A stretch of 64,000 nt of DNA from Burkholderiaceae bacterium (GCA_947472645.1 CANJBQ010000005.1:1-64000), one strand, 5' to 3'; positions 41,268 to 53,843 are shown, counted from the stretch's first letter. The notes: generated by a model from the letters alone, not told the origin. A program made the numbers and translations.

Positions 41268-42749
41268 TTAAGAAGTTAGTTTATCTTTCAAAATCTGATT
41301 AACTTGTGCTGGATTGGCTTTACCTTTTGATGCTTTCATAATCTGACCAACCAAAGCATTGAATGCTTTTTCCTTACCACTGCGATACTCCTCGACAGAT
41401 TTTGGATTCTCTAGAAGAACTTGATCAATTAATTCTTCAATTGCACCAGAATCGCTAATTTGTTTTAACCCTTTTTCTTCAATCAAAGAATCAACAGTGC
41501 CCGTCAGAGGTAAAGTGGAGACCATCCCCTTATCCCACAACATCGAAAAAATATCTTTTGCAATTTTGTTAGAGATGGTTCCATCTTGGATTCTTTTTAA
41601 GATTTCTGCAAGATGATGCGGTCTTAGGGGCGAAAGCGAAGCATCTATAGCTTCTCTATTTAATGCTGTAGCTAAATCGCCCGCCATCATATTTGCGGCT
41701 GGTTTTGCTATACCAACATCTACCAACCCTAATAACTCCACAAAATAATCAGCGCTAGATTTACTTTGGGTAAGCAGCATCGAATCATACTCACTAAGGC
41801 CATATTCAGCTTGCCACTGGGCTCTTAACACAGAAGGTAAAATTGACATAGTTGCTTGAATGTTTGCGATCATTTGTGGTGAAATTTGCACTGGTAACAA
41901 GTCAGGGTCTGGAAAATATCGATAATCCTGAGCATCCTCTTTGCTTCGCATACTTCGTGTCTCTTGACGATCGGAATCATACAGACGAGTTTCTTGTTTA
42001 ACCACACCACCATCTTCAATCAGTTCTATCTGCCTTCTGACTTCATACAAAATAGCTTCCTCTAAAAACTTAAATGAGTTGAGGTTCTTAATTTCACATC
42101 GGGTCCCAAACTTTTCTTGCCCCATTGGCCTTACAGAAACGTTCGCATCACACCGAAAAGAGCCTTCTTGCATATTGCCATCGCAAATACCAATCCACAT
42201 CACAAGCGCATGTAATTCTTTCGCATAAGCTACCGCCTCAGCAGCACTGCGCATCACGGGCTCTGTCACAATCTCTAATAATGGGGTGCCGGCACGATTT
42301 AAATCGATCCCACTCGATTTTTCACCATATAATCCTTCAAAATCATCATGCAGTGACTTTCCTGCATCTTCTTCAAGGTGGGCACGAGTGAGCTGAACTA
42401 CTTTTTTTTCCCCATTCACATGGATGGTAATTGTTCCACCAACCACGACCGGCATGTCCATTTGACTAATTTGATAGCCCTTAGGTAAGTCTGGATAAAA
42501 ATAGTTTTTTCTTGCAAAAACACTGACCGGAGCAATATGGGCTCCAATAGCTAAGCCAAATCGTATGGCATGATGAACCGCTTCCTGATTAAGGACTGGC
42601 AAAGTTCCGGGGAGCGCTAAGTCAACTGGACAAGCTTGTACATTAGGCTCGGCTCCAAAAGCAATACTGGCGCCACTAAATATTTTCGACTTCGTTCTCA
42701 ATTGTGTATGGGTTTCTAATCCAATCACAACTTCCCAATTCGTTGTCAT
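41268..42749 (-). CDS. gatB: Asp/Glu-tRNA(Asn/Gln) amidotransferase subunit B
   Basis: [39 protein letters not shown]. Confidence 0.97.
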   Translation of the reverse strand: MTTNWEVVIGLETHTQLRTKSKIFSGASIAFGAEPNVQACPVDLALPGTLPVLNQEAVHHAIRFGLAIGAHIAPVSVFARKNYFYPDLPKGYQISQMDMPVVVGGTITIHVNGEKKVVQLTRAHLEEDAGKSLHDDFEGLYGEKSSGIDLNRAGTPLLEIVTEPVMRSAAEAVAYAKELHALVMWIGICDGNMQEGSFRCDANVSVRPMGQEKFGTRCEIKNLNSFKFLEEAILYEVRRQIELIEDGGVVKQETRLYDSDRQETRSMRSKEDAQDYRYFPDPDLLPVQISPQMIANIQATMSILPSVLRAQWQAEYGLSEYDSMLLTQSKSSADYFVELLGLVDVGIAKPAANMMAGDLATALNREAIDASLSPLRPHHLAEILKRIQDGTISNKIAKDIFSMLWDKGMVSTLPLTGTVDSLIEEKGLKQISDSGAIEELIDQVLLENPKSVEEYRSGKEKAFNALVGQIMKASKGKANPAQVNQILKDKLTS

Positions 42750-44257
42750 GCCTTGCCTCCAACTGTTTGCTCGAGGTCATTAGGCTTAAGTAGGTGCCAA
42801 TTCGTCGTACTTTGAAAATGGTCTGCAATTTGAATCATTCTTGACTCAGAGAAATAGTTGCCAATCATTTGTAGGCCAATCGGTAAGCCTGACTGACTTA
42901 TCCCGCAGGGGATACTCATAGCAGGTAGGCCGGCTAAATTAGTGCTTAGTGTATAAATATCTTCTAAATACATTTCTACAGGATCTGTTGATTTTTCTCC
43001 AACCTTCCATGCAACATTGGGGGCAACTGGCCCCATTAAAACATCACATACAGAAAAAGCCGTCTGAAAGTCCTGCGCAATAATTCGACGAATTTTTTGG
43101 GCTTGAAGATAATAGGCATCGTAATACCCTTGGGATAATACGTAAGTTCCGATCAGAATTCTTCGTTTTACTTCAGCACCAAAACCTTCGGACCTAGAAC
43201 GCTCGTACATTTGAGAAAGGTCTTTATAGTCTTTGGCCCTATATCCATAACGAACGCCGTCGTATCGACTAAGATTGCTGGATGCTTCAGCTGGAGCTAG
43301 TACGTAGTAGACCGGTATTGAAAGCATTGTTTTAGGGAGTGTTACCGGTATACAAATTGCTCCTAAGCCTTCAAAATGTTTTAAAGCTGACTCAATACTT
43401 GCACGGACTTCTGCTTGTAAACCATCTGCAAAAAACTCTGCAGGAACCCCAATTTTCAATCCCTTGAGAGGCAAAGTATCATCATCTGACCAATTTTTTC
43501 CAATATAGCTAAGATAATTCTGCACAGCTTGATTGAGTGAGGTTGAATCTCTGGCATCATGGCCGGCAATCTCATTTAATATCAATCCGCAATCTTTGGC
43601 AGATTTGCCCATCGGCCCCGCCTGGTCTAAGGAGGAAGCATAAGCAATCATTCCATACCTTGAAACACTGCCATAGGTTGGCTTAATACCCGTGATGCCG
43701 CAAAAACTGGCGGGTTGACGTATCGATCCACCAGTATCAGTTCCAGTAGCCATCGGAGTTAGCCCTGCAGCTACTGCCACAGCTGATCCACCTGAGGAGC
43801 CTCCAGAGACGTATTGATTATTCCAAGGGTTTAATGCTGGGCCAAAGGCAGAGTTTTCGTTAGACGATCCCATCGCAAACTCATCCATATTCGTCTTTCC
43901 CAAACAAACCATACCTGCGCCAGCCAAACCTAGCCGTTCAACAACCCTTGCATCATAAGGGCTAATATAGTTTTCAAGCATTTTTGATGCCGCTGTTGAT
44001 TTCCAATGCTGAGTAACAAAAACATCTTTATACGCAATAGGGATGCCGGTTAAGTGGCCTGCCTGGCCTTTAGATATTAAAAGGTCGGCTTGTTTGGCTT
44101 GACTCAAAGTTCTCTCTTGTTGAACATCTAAAAAAGCGTTCAAATATTCATACTGAGAAATTCGATCTAAAAAATATTGACTAAGTTCGACGCTCGATAC
44201 GACTTTATCTCTAAGCGCCTTAGATAATTCAGTTAAGGAGAGGTCATGCCAGTTCAT
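42746..44257 (-). CDS. gatA: Asp/Glu-tRNA(Asn/Gln) amidotransferase subunit A
   Basis: [41 protein letters not shown]. Confidence 0.97.
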   Translation of the reverse strand: MNWHDLSLTELSKALRDKVVSSVELSQYFLDRISQYEYLNAFLDVQQERTLSQAKQADLLISKGQAGHLTGIPIAYKDVFVTQHWKSTAASKMLENYISPYDARVVERLGLAGAGMVCLGKTNMDEFAMGSSNENSAFGPALNPWNNQYVSGGSSGGSAVAVAAGLTPMATGTDTGGSIRQPASFCGITGIKPTYGSVSRYGMIAYASSLDQAGPMGKSAKDCGLILNEIAGHDARDSTSLNQAVQNYLSYIGKNWSDDDTLPLKGLKIGVPAEFFADGLQAEVRASIESALKHFEGLGAICIPVTLPKTMLSIPVYYVLAPAEASSNLSRYDGVRYGYRAKDYKDLSQMYERSRSEGFGAEVKRRILIGTYVLSQGYYDAYYLQAQKIRRIIAQDFQTAFSVCDVLMGPVAPNVAWKVGEKSTDPVEMYLEDIYTLSTNLAGLPAMSIPCGISQSGLPIGLQMIGNYFSESRMIQIADHFQSTTNWHLLKPNDLEQTVGGKA

Positions 44258-44547
44258 TCAATCACCTTTGGTACTAAATACAAGCCTTTGTGGGATGCTG
44301 GGGCGCTTGCCATATTCTCTGTTCGCTGGTCTAACTCAATGACCTCATCTGGTCTTAAGGGTTGATTTAATTCAGCAATTAACGCTATAGGATGAAATAG
44401 TGGCTCAACACCCTCTGTTGACACGGCTTGTAATTGATTTACTAAGGTAAGAATGGTTTTAAGCTCCTGTGAGATTTTTTGGGTCTCTTCAGGATCTAAT
44501 TCCAAGCTAGATAGTTTGGCTAATTGTTTTATTTCTTCAGTGTTCAT
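44254..44547 (-). CDS. gatC: Asp/Glu-tRNA(Asn/Gln) amidotransferase subunit C
   Basis: [26 protein letters not shown]; operon with gatA/gatB. Confidence 0.93.
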   Translation of the reverse strand: MNTEEIKQLAKLSSLELDPEETQKISQELKTILTLVNQLQAVSTEGVEPLFHPIALIAELNQPLRPDEVIELDQRTENMASAPASHKGLYLVPKVIE

Positions 44548-44607
44548 AACAGGCTTGCAGTATCATTACATTATCTTCTAAAAAGTAGTTTATATTGTAA
44601 ATTTTAA

Positions 44608-45666
<1,059 letters not shown>

Positions 45667-45691
45667 TCACTTTCTAAAACAGGGATGAGCC

Positions 45692-46594
45692 TTGTTTCGA
45701 TCTTCGCCATCCTTATTTAATCAAGATGCACCAATCCTCAGATTAGTTTTTTTTCTTCTTTTGAGTTTGATATTAATGTTTGCGGATTTAAGGCTTCATG
45801 CGACCGAACAAATCCGCTCATTTGGTCAAAATATTTTATACCCCGTTCAAAAGATTCTTTCGATTCCAGGCAAGTATGCTGAATTTTCTGTAGAGTATTT
45901 TTCAACACGTAATAATTTGAAAAATAGAGTTTCTGATCAAGCCCAACAAATTGAAAATCTCACCCTATTGGCCAATCAGGCGGAAAGCCTAGAATCAGAA
46001 AACTCTAACCTTCGAAAACTTTTAAGTCTCCAACAAAAATCTTCCTTTAAATCCTTAGCCGCAGAAATTATTTATAACCCAACGAACCCTGTCTCGCAAA
46101 AAATAATTATCAATCGCGGAGAGCTTGATGGGGTCAAGCCTGGCATGCCTGTGGCAGGTAGCCTTGGGATTATGGGACAAGTCATACGTGTATTTGCGAA
46201 CTCCTCAGAAGTGGCTTTACTCGAGGAAAAAGATTTTTCAATTCCTGTCTTTGTCGAACGCAGTGGTTTACGTGGCGCGCTGTTTGGCGTAGGGCGATCT
46301 GAACCTCTTGAACTACGATACATTACTAATTTAGGTGATTTAGATATTGGCGATTATTTAATTACCTCTGGTATTGATGGTACTTATCCACCAGGTATTC
46401 CTGTAGCCGTCATTACTAAAATCGATCGTTCATCTGAAGGATCGGGAGCTTTAGTTTCTTGTCGTTCATTTTCTAACTTGAATCAATATCGACATTTAAT
46501 GGTTTTACTATATCAACCTAGCACCATTGCACCTTTACCGACCGAGTCTGAAACTATCAAAAATAAATTAAAGCTTAAAAAGGGCGGTCAATGA
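45692..46594 (+). CDS. mreC: Rod shape-determining protein MreC (TTG start)
   Basis: N-terminal TM, coiled coil, then IIINRGELDGVKPGMPVAGSLGIMGQVI; downstream of mreB. Confidence 0.93.
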   Translation: MFRSSPSLFNQDAPILRLVFFLLLSLILMFADLRLHATEQIRSFGQNILYPVQKILSIPGKYAEFSVEYFSTRNNLKNRVSDQAQQIENLTLLANQAESLESENSNLRKLLSLQQKSSFKSLAAEIIYNPTNPVSQKIIINRGELDGVKPGMPVAGSLGIMGQVIRVFANSSEVALLEEKDFSIPVFVERSGLRGALFGVGRSEPLELRYITNLGDLDIGDYLITSGIDGTYPPGIPVAVITKIDRSSEGSGALVSCRSFSNLNQYRHLMVLLYQPSTIAPLPTESETIKNKLKLKKGGQ

Positions 46595-47100
46595 AAATTT
46601 CTTTTTTTAAATCAGGGTCTACTGGTAGTGTCGTTATTTCACTCCTCATTGGAGTTTTATGTAATATTTATCCTTGGGGAAGCTCTCCATGGGTGCCAGA
46701 TTTTTTGATTGTTATCCTTGCTTTTTGGGTTCTTCATACCCCAGATAAAGTAAATTTATTAGCCGCCTTTTTGTTAGGTATTCTAATGGATATCCAAACT
46801 TCTCAGTTCCTTGGAATCCATTCAATAACTTATTTAATAGCTACATTTTTAATGATTTTATGGACTAGGCGCCTTCTAAACACGACTTTATTTGGGCAAT
46901 TTTTTATTATTTTTCAGGTTCTCTTAATTAGTCATACTGTCCAGATTTTAATCTTGTGGCTATCAAATGCTTCGCATGACGTATCTTTTACCTATATCGT
47001 TGTTCCTAGTTTGATTGAGTCATTATTGTGGCTGATGATTTCAAAGTTTTTAATTGGCCAAACCTCTAATTTCTCTCGCAATCATTCTTCCTTGAATTAA
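46591..47100 (+). CDS. mreD: Rod shape-determining protein MreD
   Basis: Polytopic; PDFLIVILAFWVLHTPDKVNLLAAFLLGILMDIQTSQFLGIH; operon context. Confidence 0.92.
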   Translation: MKISFFKSGSTGSVVISLLIGVLCNIYPWGSSPWVPDFLIVILAFWVLHTPDKVNLLAAFLLGILMDIQTSQFLGIHSITYLIATFLMILWTRRLLNTTLFGQFFIIFQVLLISHTVQILILWLSNASHDVSFTYIVVPSLIESLLWLMISKFLIGQTSNFSRNHSSLN

Positions 47101-47104
47101 CTTA

Positions 47105-49021
47105 ATGGACCTCCGACAAGACTCCAACTCGCCTTTAGAGGATTTTCAAAGTAGGATTCGGATTGCACTCTGGTTTGTTACTGCCTGCTTACTTTTATTG
47201 TTTTTTCGATTTTTTTGGTTGCAGGTCATCAAACATACGAAGTACTCTACGGCATCAGAGAGTAATCGAATTGCTATCATCACCACACCCTCTCCACGCG
47301 GATTAATCATTGACCGCAATGGCATTGTGATAGCTCGTAATTTCCCATCCTATTCTCTAGAAGTAACTCCTGCTGAATTAAATATCCCTATTGAACAATT
47401 AATGGAGGACTTAAACTCTGTTGTAAGAATCTCCGCCAAAGATCGACTTAATTTTCAACGCTCTTTACAAGGAGCAAAAAAAACGGAGAGTCTACCTATC
47501 CGTAATTTCTTAAATAATGAGGAAGTTGCTCGATTTTTATCACGTAGGTATGCATTTCCAGGCGTGGAAATACAGGTACGATATTTTAGAGTATATCCTT
47601 ATCAACAATTAGGCTCTCATCTTTTAGGTTACACAGGCCGAGTTTCAGTAAAAGATCGTGAGAAGCTTTTAGCTGAGCTCGAAGAAAGTCAAGATGAATC
47701 CGTTAGTGATGAATTACGCCCGATGAAAATCAAAGGAATCCAACAAGTAGGAAAGATTGGACTTGAACAAAGCTATGAAAAGGAACTGCGCGGCACAGTA
47801 GGCTATAACGAGGTTGAGATTACCGCAGGTGGTCGCGTCGTTAGAAACCTCTCATCCACTCCACCTATCGCTGGTGCTAACCTGTCACTTGCGGTAGATA
47901 TCAAATTGCAATATTTAATTGAAAACTTGTATGGCACAAGACGTGGTGCCGCTGTAGTTATTGAAGTTGCGACTGGCGATGTGCTTGCATTCGTCTCCAT
48001 GCCAACGTTTAATCCAAATGCGTTTGTCGATGGTATCGATGCCGACTTATGGAAAAAATTAAATGACTCTCTAGAAAAACCACTTTTTAATCGCCCACTT
48101 CGAGGGACGTACCCTCCAGGCTCAACCTTCAAACCCTTTATGGCTCTCGCAGCTTTAGAGGGTCAATTTCGAACTCCTGAACAGGGCATCTTCGATCCAG
48201 GTTTTTTTAAATTCGGTAATACGGTTTTTCGTGATGACGCTAAGGGTGGTCATGGTTATGTAAATCTTCGACAATCGATAACGGTATCTTGTGACACGTA
48301 TTACTATATTTTAGCTCGAGATATGGGTATTAATGCCATTAGCTCATTTATGAAACCCCTTGGTTTTGGACAGTTGTCTGGTATTGATATTAATGGTGAA
48401 GTGAAAGGTATCCTTCCTTCGAAACAATGGAAGCAAACCTATTATTCTGATCCAACGAAACAAAAATGGGGCGAGGGGGATACGATTTCTATCGGCATCG
48501 GTCAGGGCTATAACAGCTATACTATTTTGCAACTTGCTCAAGCAACTTCCATTTTGGCTAATCGTGGTGTCGTTATGAAACCTCATCTTGTAAAAATGAT
48601 AGAAGATCCAATTAGCCATGAAAAAACCTTAACCGTACCATCGGAAACCACTAGACTAACCTTTAAAAAAGAAAACTTAGACGCTGTCACTGAAGGCATG
48701 ATTGGCGTGAATCAATCTGGAACTGGTAGAGTCCCATTTGCTGGAGTTACCTATCCGGTAGCTGGCAAAACAGGAACTGCTCAAGTATTTAGTTTGGCAG
48801 GTAAAGACTACAATGCTGGATCTATTTCTGAATTTAAACGCGATCATGCTTTATATATTGCATTTGCACCAGCTGATAAACCTAAATATGCCCTTGCTCT
48901 TGTCGTAGAAAACGCTGGATTTGGCGCCACTGCTGCCGCACCTATCGCAAGAAATATACTTGATTATTTAATACTTGATTTATGGCCAGAAGGAGTTCCA
49001 AAATGGAAAACCGTACCTTAA
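47105..49021 (+). CDS. mrdA: Penicillin-binding protein 2
   Basis: YPPGSTFKPFMALAAL (SxxK), KTGTAQ; operon context. Confidence 0.95.
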   Translation: MDLRQDSNSPLEDFQSRIRIALWFVTACLLLLFFRFFWLQVIKHTKYSTASESNRIAIITTPSPRGLIIDRNGIVIARNFPSYSLEVTPAELNIPIEQLMEDLNSVVRISAKDRLNFQRSLQGAKKTESLPIRNFLNNEEVARFLSRRYAFPGVEIQVRYFRVYPYQQLGSHLLGYTGRVSVKDREKLLAELEESQDESVSDELRPMKIKGIQQVGKIGLEQSYEKELRGTVGYNEVEITAGGRVVRNLSSTPPIAGANLSLAVDIKLQYLIENLYGTRRGAAVVIEVATGDVLAFVSMPTFNPNAFVDGIDADLWKKLNDSLEKPLFNRPLRGTYPPGSTFKPFMALAALEGQFRTPEQGIFDPGFFKFGNTVFRDDAKGGHGYVNLRQSITVSCDTYYYILARDMGINAISSFMKPLGFGQLSGIDINGEVKGILPSKQWKQTYYSDPTKQKWGEGDTISIGIGQGYNSYTILQLAQATSILANRGVVMKPHLVKMIEDPISHEKTLTVPSETTRLTFKKENLDAVTEGMIGVNQSGTGRVPFAGVTYPVAGKTGTAQVFSLAGKDYNAGSISEFKRDHALYIAFAPADKPKYALALVVENAGFGATAAAPIARNILDYLILDLWPEGVPKWKTVP

Positions 49022-50145
49022 TTCAGCGGATCAGTTTTCTTTGGTATGGCCTAGATCCTTCACTCGGCATTATTCTTTTATGCTTAGTCGTGGTGGGGAA
49101 TATTACTTTCTTATCCGCAAGTTCTGGTACCGTTGTGACATGGGTAGAACAAGGAAGAAATATTCTCATGGCGTTATTTATTATGTGGATAACTTCCCGA
49201 GTACCTATCAAGTGGTTAGAAAAGGTTTCTTTATGGGTCTATCTGCTAGGTATTTCGTTACTATTGGCTGTGGCTCTCTTTGGTCAAATTAAAAAAGGTG
49301 CTCGCCGCTGGTTAAATTTAGGAGTTGTGATTCAACCCTCAGAAATCATGAAAATTGCTATGCCAATGATGTTAGCTTGGTATTTTCAAAAACGGGAGGG
49401 CTACATTAAGCTATGGGATTTTGGGATTGCCCTTTGTTTTTTATTGTTACCCACACTTTTAATCGCGCGTCAACCTGATCTTGGTACAGCAATCCTGGTA
49501 TTAGCTGCAGGATTGTATGTCATCATTTTGGCTGGCCTGCCATGGCGATTTATTGTCCCATTTCTAATTCTTGGATGTATCGGTATTATTTTTATCTTGG
49601 TCTTTGGTGATTCTATTTGTGCCAAAGGTGTTACATGGCCAATTTTACAAACTTATCAACAACATCGAATCTGCACACTTTTAGATCCTAGTTCAGACCC
49701 CTTAGGAAAAGGTTTTCACACACTTCAATCGATGATTGCCATTGGTTCAGGCGGACTATTTGGTAAAGGTTGGATGAAGGGAACTCAAACACATCTTGAA
49801 TTTATTCCAGAAAAACATACTGACTTTATTTTTGCCGTCTACTCTGAAGAGTTTGGCTTTCTAGGTAATATCGCATTATTAGTCTTATTTTTACTCTTGA
49901 TACAACGGGGACTCCAAATTGCTGCGACTGCCCCAAACCTCTACACACGATTATTAGGCGGCTCTGTGACACTGATTTTCTTCACTTACGCCTTTGTAAA
50001 TATGGGAATGGTCAGTGGCTTACTTCCCGTCGTTGGAATACCATTACCATTTATTAGCTATGGAGGTACTGCATTATCAACGTTGGGGTTTGGTGTTGGG
50101 GTTTTGATGAGCATTAATCGCGGTAAACGATTAGTTCAAACTTAG
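49003..50145 (+). CDS. rodA: Rod shape-determining protein RodA
   Basis: QPSEIMKIAMPMMLAWYF, ARQPDLGTAILVLAAG, LPFISYGGTALSTLG. ORF track start 48982; MENRTL at 49003 is another option. Confidence 0.93.
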   Translation: MENRTLIQRISFLWYGLDPSLGIILLCLVVVGNITFLSASSGTVVTWVEQGRNILMALFIMWITSRVPIKWLEKVSLWVYLLGISLLLAVALFGQIKKGARRWLNLGVVIQPSEIMKIAMPMMLAWYFQKREGYIKLWDFGIALCFLLLPTLLIARQPDLGTAILVLAAGLYVIILAGLPWRFIVPFLILGCIGIIFILVFGDSICAKGVTWPILQTYQQHRICTLLDPSSDPLGKGFHTLQSMIAIGSGGLFGKGWMKGTQTHLEFIPEKHTDFIFAVYSEEFGFLGNIALLVLFLLLIQRGLQIAATAPNLYTRLLGGSVTLIFFTYAFVNMGMVSGLLPVVGIPLPFISYGGTALSTLGFGVGVLMSINRGKRLVQT

Positions 50146-50157
50146 TGTCTATAAAAC

Positions 50158-50187
50158 AAAAAAGCCCAAATTAATTTGGGCTTTTTT
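50158..50187. terminator. Bidirectional intrinsic terminator between rodA and HU
   Basis: AAAAAAGCCCAAATTAATTTGGGCTTTTTT, a perfect 30-nt palindrome between convergent genes. Confidence 0.93.
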
Positions 50188-50200
50188 ATTGTTTAACAAA

Positions 50201-50485
50201 TTACTTCTTACGCTTGTTAACGCTATCTTTAAAGGCTTTACCAGCAGAAAACTTAACTGTTTTTGAAGCAGCAATTTTGATTGCTTCGCCAGTCTTTGGA
50301 TTACGGCCAATACGAGCTGCGCGCTTTCCTGAACTGAATGTTCCAAAACCGATTAACTGTACGTTATCTCCTTTTGTAACTGATTTTTTAATGGCATCTA
50401 AAGCTGCATTTAATGCGTGCTCAGCCTTAGCTTTTGATAATTCTGATTCGTCAGCGATTGCTGCGACGAGTTCTGCTTTGTTCAA
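50201..50485 (-). CDS. HU-family DNA-binding protein (TTG start)
   Basis: (M)[74 protein letters not shown] then TTGAACAAAGC at 50485. Confidence 0.95.
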   Translation of the reverse strand: MNKAELVAAIADESELSKAKAEHALNAALDAIKKSVTKGDNVQLIGFGTFSSGKRAARIGRNPKTGEAIKIAASKTVKFSAGKAFKDSVNKRKK

Positions 50486-50677
50486 ATTATGCTCCTTGAT
50501 ATTAAATGACGAAAAATACATACTGTTTATTAAAGCGTATGGTAAACGCATAATCATTTTAACCATATTTTAATTGGTTGTGAAAGATTTTATTTAAGGA
50601 TTACCCTGATTTTGATTGGCCAAGAGAAGATTTTAGTGCTTTAAGTCCCTATTGAATGCTTAAAAGTGGTTTGAATT

Positions 50678-50703
50678 AAAAAAAAGTCCGCTAAAGCAGT
50701 CTT
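50678..50703 (-). terminator. Intrinsic terminator downstream of the 50728-51168 gene
   Basis: Minus strand AGACUGCU-UU-AGCGGACU stem (one mismatch) followed by a U tract of 8. Confidence 0.6.
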
Positions 50704-50727
50704 ATCGATGAGGGCAACAACTAATTT

Positions 50728-51168
50728 TTAATTAGATGGTCTTTGCAAAAGTTCGCTCGGTAAATCCGGTAAGGCCTTAATGCTCTTTATGTAATATTCG
50801 GTTTCTGCAAAACAGCTCGTAGGTACTCCAACATGCTGATCATATTCAACTTCAACACGCTTGCCAATATTAGAAGCAATTTGCTTGGCTAACTCTTCGC
50901 CACGAACAGAAAAGGTAAATTTTTCTTGATTTCCCATCATGCTTCCAGTTACTATCTCACCCTCCCAAGTCTTACAGACCCAGCCACGCTTTGAAAATTT
51001 TTGTAAAAAACCAGCGCGATTTCCGGTGGAATAGCTATAACTTAAGGTAATCCAGGTATAAAGCGCAAATACGCCGATGGCAATAATCAGAAATAAAAAT
51101 AAATAGCCTTTATAGCTCCGGCTTTTCACGCTAGTATCAGATGTCATATTTTTCTCCATTAATTTCAC
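50728..51168 (-). CDS. Hypothetical single-TM membrane protein
   Basis: One N-terminal TM (YLFLFLIIAIGVFALYTWITL) and a soluble C-terminal domain. Confidence 0.7.
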   Translation of the reverse strand: MKLMEKNMTSDTSVKSRSYKGYLFLFLIIAIGVFALYTWITLSYSYSTGNRAGFLQKFSKRGWVCKTWEGEIVTGSMMGNQEKFTFSVRGEELAKQIASNIGKRVEVEYDQHVGVPTSCFAETEYYIKSIKALPDLPSELLQRPSN

Positions 51169-51233
51169 TATAACAAGTTTATTTGAAAAAATATTTTTTG
51201 AGTAACAAAAATATTTTCCTTTATGATTTGGTA

Positions 51234-51728
51234 ATGCCTAAGATTACTTATCTCATTATCAGTTTTATCTGCTTCTTTTTACTTTGCTTCGCTTTGTTTT
51301 TACAGCACGTTGGCTGGCTTGGCGTACATTATCCCCCATGTCCACTTTGTATATTTCAAAGAATTGGCTTTTTGGGAATTGCACTAAGCTGTTTAGGCGC
51401 ATATTTAATATCCCCCCTACGTAAATCATTTCATCTTCTTGCTATTATTTTTGCCCTAGCTGGTCTAGCTGTTGCCTTAAGACATTCCTGGGTGATTGCT
51501 CATCCAGAAGTAAGTTGTGGCATTGATCCCCTTGAAGTGTTTATCAATCAGTTCTCATTCGTAGAGTCTCTGGCGTTCTTTTTTAAAGCCGATGGCTTTT
51601 GTAGTACTCCACTACCACCTGTTTTTTTTCTTTCTGTACCAAGTTGGTCGCTTTTATTCTTCTGCGTTTTATTTCAGAATTTAACAACGAGTGGCTGGAG
51701 TCTTTTTAGATCCAAAGATAATACATGA
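51234..51728 (+). CDS. dsbB: Disulfide bond formation protein DsbB
   Basis: HYPPCPLCIFQRIGF and second Cys pair SCGI...GFCSTP; four TM segments. Likely start MPKITYLII. Confidence 0.88.
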   Translation: MPKITYLIISFICFFLLCFALFLQHVGWLGVHYPPCPLCIFQRIGFLGIALSCLGAYLISPLRKSFHLLAIIFALAGLAVALRHSWVIAHPEVSCGIDPLEVFINQFSFVESLAFFFKADGFCSTPLPPVFFLSVPSWSLLFFCVLFQNLTTSGWSLFRSKDNT

Positions 51729-52309
51729 TCAATCTTGATGCTCTTTTAATGAGCACTGGTGTTGTTACTTTAGCGGAAATGGGTGATAAAACACAACTAC
51801 TCGCTTTCTTACTCGCTGCCAAATTTAAAAAGCCGATTCCTATTATTTTAGGAATCTTCTTTGCAACCATTGTTAATCATGGCCTTGCAGGTTTTTTTGG
51901 TGCTTGGATTACCGCCTTGCTAAGTCCTGAAATTCTTCGCTGGGTCTTGGGGGTCTCATTTATTATGATGGCTATTTGGATCTTGATTCCTGATCAATTA
52001 GATGAAGAGGAGCAGTTACTCAGTGTAAAGTCTGGTGTATTTTTTACAACTCTTATTGCTTTTTTTCTAGCGGAAATTGGTGATAAGACGCAAATCGCTA
52101 CCGTCGCTTTAGCCGCACATTATGCATCCCCGATGACTGTTGTAATAGGTACCACTATAGGAATGATGTTGGCTGATGTCCCAGCAGTTTTTTTAGGTAA
52201 TGCTTTTGCTAAAAAATTGCCCTTAAAAATCATTCATGCTGTAGCTGCAGCTATTTTTGCTCTTATGGGCATTTTCATATTATTAAAAGTTGAGCAGTGG
52301 TTTCACTAA
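51725..52309 (+). CDS. GDT1/TMEM165 (UPF0016) family cation transporter
   Basis: Two signature repeats: LAEMGDKTQLLAFLLAAKF and LAEIGDKTQIATVALAAHY. Confidence 0.92.
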   Translation: MINLDALLMSTGVVTLAEMGDKTQLLAFLLAAKFKKPIPIILGIFFATIVNHGLAGFFGAWITALLSPEILRWVLGVSFIMMAIWILIPDQLDEEEQLLSVKSGVFFTTLIAFFLAEIGDKTQIATVALAAHYASPMTVVIGTTIGMMLADVPAVFLGNAFAKKLPLKIIHAVAAAIFALMGIFILLKVEQWFH

Positions 52310-52782
52310 AACTGCATTGATTTTTTAGAGTGTGGCTTCATTCTCACCGAATAAGAAGCGATAAATACTTCCCATAAAAGGCAAATTAGTGCCAAAATAA
52401 AACAGATAATGCCCCCAATAAACGTATAGAGTACATAATCGGAAAGGCTCATTTTGCCCATAATTGTTTCAGCAAAAAAAAGCTCTAAGATCGTTAGACC
52501 AATTTGTATTGCGCAGAGCACTAAAAGCCCCATTGAAACATTCACTAAATTTGCTCGTTGCGATAAATTGAGAAGTTCTTTATCATGCATTTTTTTTAAC
52601 AATGATTGTTGATCCAGATTCTTTTCAGCAAGAATTTCATCCTGTAACGATCTTGACCGGTCAATAACCCGAGCAATTCTTTGTGTGAGCGCCCCAATCA
52701 TTCCAGCGACAGCAGTGAGTAAGAAAACTGGCGCAACAGAAAGTTGAATACTCTCACTTAAAAAATTGGGGTTTAATGCCAT
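52306..52782 (-). CDS. DUF2721-family membrane protein
   Basis: IQLSVAPVFLLTAVAGMIGALTQRIARVIDRSRSL. Start MALNPNFL preferred over the track start at 52815. Confidence 0.75.
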   Translation of the reverse strand: MALNPNFLSESIQLSVAPVFLLTAVAGMIGALTQRIARVIDRSRSLQDEILAEKNLDQQSLLKKMHDKELLNLSQRANLVNVSMGLLVLCAIQIGLTILELFFAETIMGKMSLSDYVLYTFIGGIICFILALICLLWEVFIASYSVRMKPHSKKSMQF

Positions 52783-53005
52783 CTTTCGATCCCTCTCAAT
52801 GTATTGAATGATCATACTCTGATTTGGTTAACCAAACAGTCATCTACCTGTAAAATCGCTTCAATGTACTTGGTATTAACATTGTTGCCTGGACGTCTGA
52901 CTCGATTTGGTTTTGCTATTGCCAATAATATTGTTGTAGATTTAATTCGCTACGATGATTTGTCATATTTATTATTTATTCTCTTAAAGAATCCTACAGG
53001 CCTCT

Positions 53006-53842
53006 ATGTTTAAAAACGTCGTGTTTACCATGCTCTTTTTACCAAGTGTGGCATTTTCTTTTGAGCCCTTTCTGACCGATGACTCAGGTACAGTTGAAAA
53101 GGGTAAAAATATGATTGAGCTGTATTATTTCGGTATTCTTGAGAAAGCAAACCCGAATGGTCCTATTGATGTCAATCTTCCCGGCGAAGAATTTATTGGC
53201 TCAGATAGGGCCACCGTTGCTCCACTGAACTACACAAGGGGCATTACTGAAAACTTAGAAGCTGGTATAGGGCTTAGCTACTACGGTCTACCTACGGGTA
53301 ACTTCTCGCCCTTTGCCAACTATGTCTTAAGTGCAAAATATCGCTTTTATGGTGACCCTGATAATGGTCTGAGCTTTGCGGTAAAGCCAAGTTTTACCCT
53401 TGGTCACTCTTCTGCTCAACAAGAGGCTGGTCTCGGTATGGCTCTACCTGGCTTTGGAATTAATACAATAGGTACCTACGCTCAAAAAAACCATGCTGTT
53501 TTTTTTAATATCGCGTATCAACATCAACCTTACAATACGAATTATTTAGTTGGTGGGGGATCTCAAAATCTTCGCACCGACTTATATCAAATATCGGTTG
53601 CTCCTCTTTGGAAAATATTACCTAAGTTTCATATAGGAGTTGACTTAGGAATTGTTTCAAACATTATTTTAGGAGCGCAAAATGATCATAACTACTTTAT
53701 TATGCCGGCCCTGATTTACACGCCAATTTCAGCTCTGGATATTGGCGTGTCTTATTTGAGGGTCAGTGCATCTTATGGTGATGAACTACGTAATGGTCCT
53801 TTTACCTCTACGCTAAAGGCTGGCATTACCTTTCGTTTTTGA
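53006..53842 (+). CDS. Outer-membrane beta-barrel/transporter-like protein (phenol MetA-like family)
   Basis: Signal peptide MFKNVVFTMLFLPSVAFSFEPFLTDDSGT, alternating aromatic strands, terminal LKAGITFRF. Confidence 0.65.
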   Translation: MFKNVVFTMLFLPSVAFSFEPFLTDDSGTVEKGKNMIELYYFGILEKANPNGPIDVNLPGEEFIGSDRATVAPLNYTRGITENLEAGIGLSYYGLPTGNFSPFANYVLSAKYRFYGDPDNGLSFAVKPSFTLGHSSAQQEAGLGMALPGFGINTIGTYAQKNHAVFFNIAYQHQPYNTNYLVGGGSQNLRTDLYQISVAPLWKILPKFHIGVDLGIVSNIILGAQNDHNYFIMPALIYTPISALDIGVSYLRVSASYGDELRNGPFTSTLKAGITFRF

Positions 53843-53843
53843 A

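Noticed and set aside
50486-50677. Possible small RNA in the HU upstream region
   Set aside because: No stable hairpin or conserved ncRNA signature visible beyond the terminator at 50678-50703; more likely the HU promoter and 5' UTR.
52804-53013. 69-aa plus-strand ORF before the outer-membrane protein
   Set aside because: No recognisable domain, overlaps the next gene start and the DUF2721 5' region; probably non-coding.
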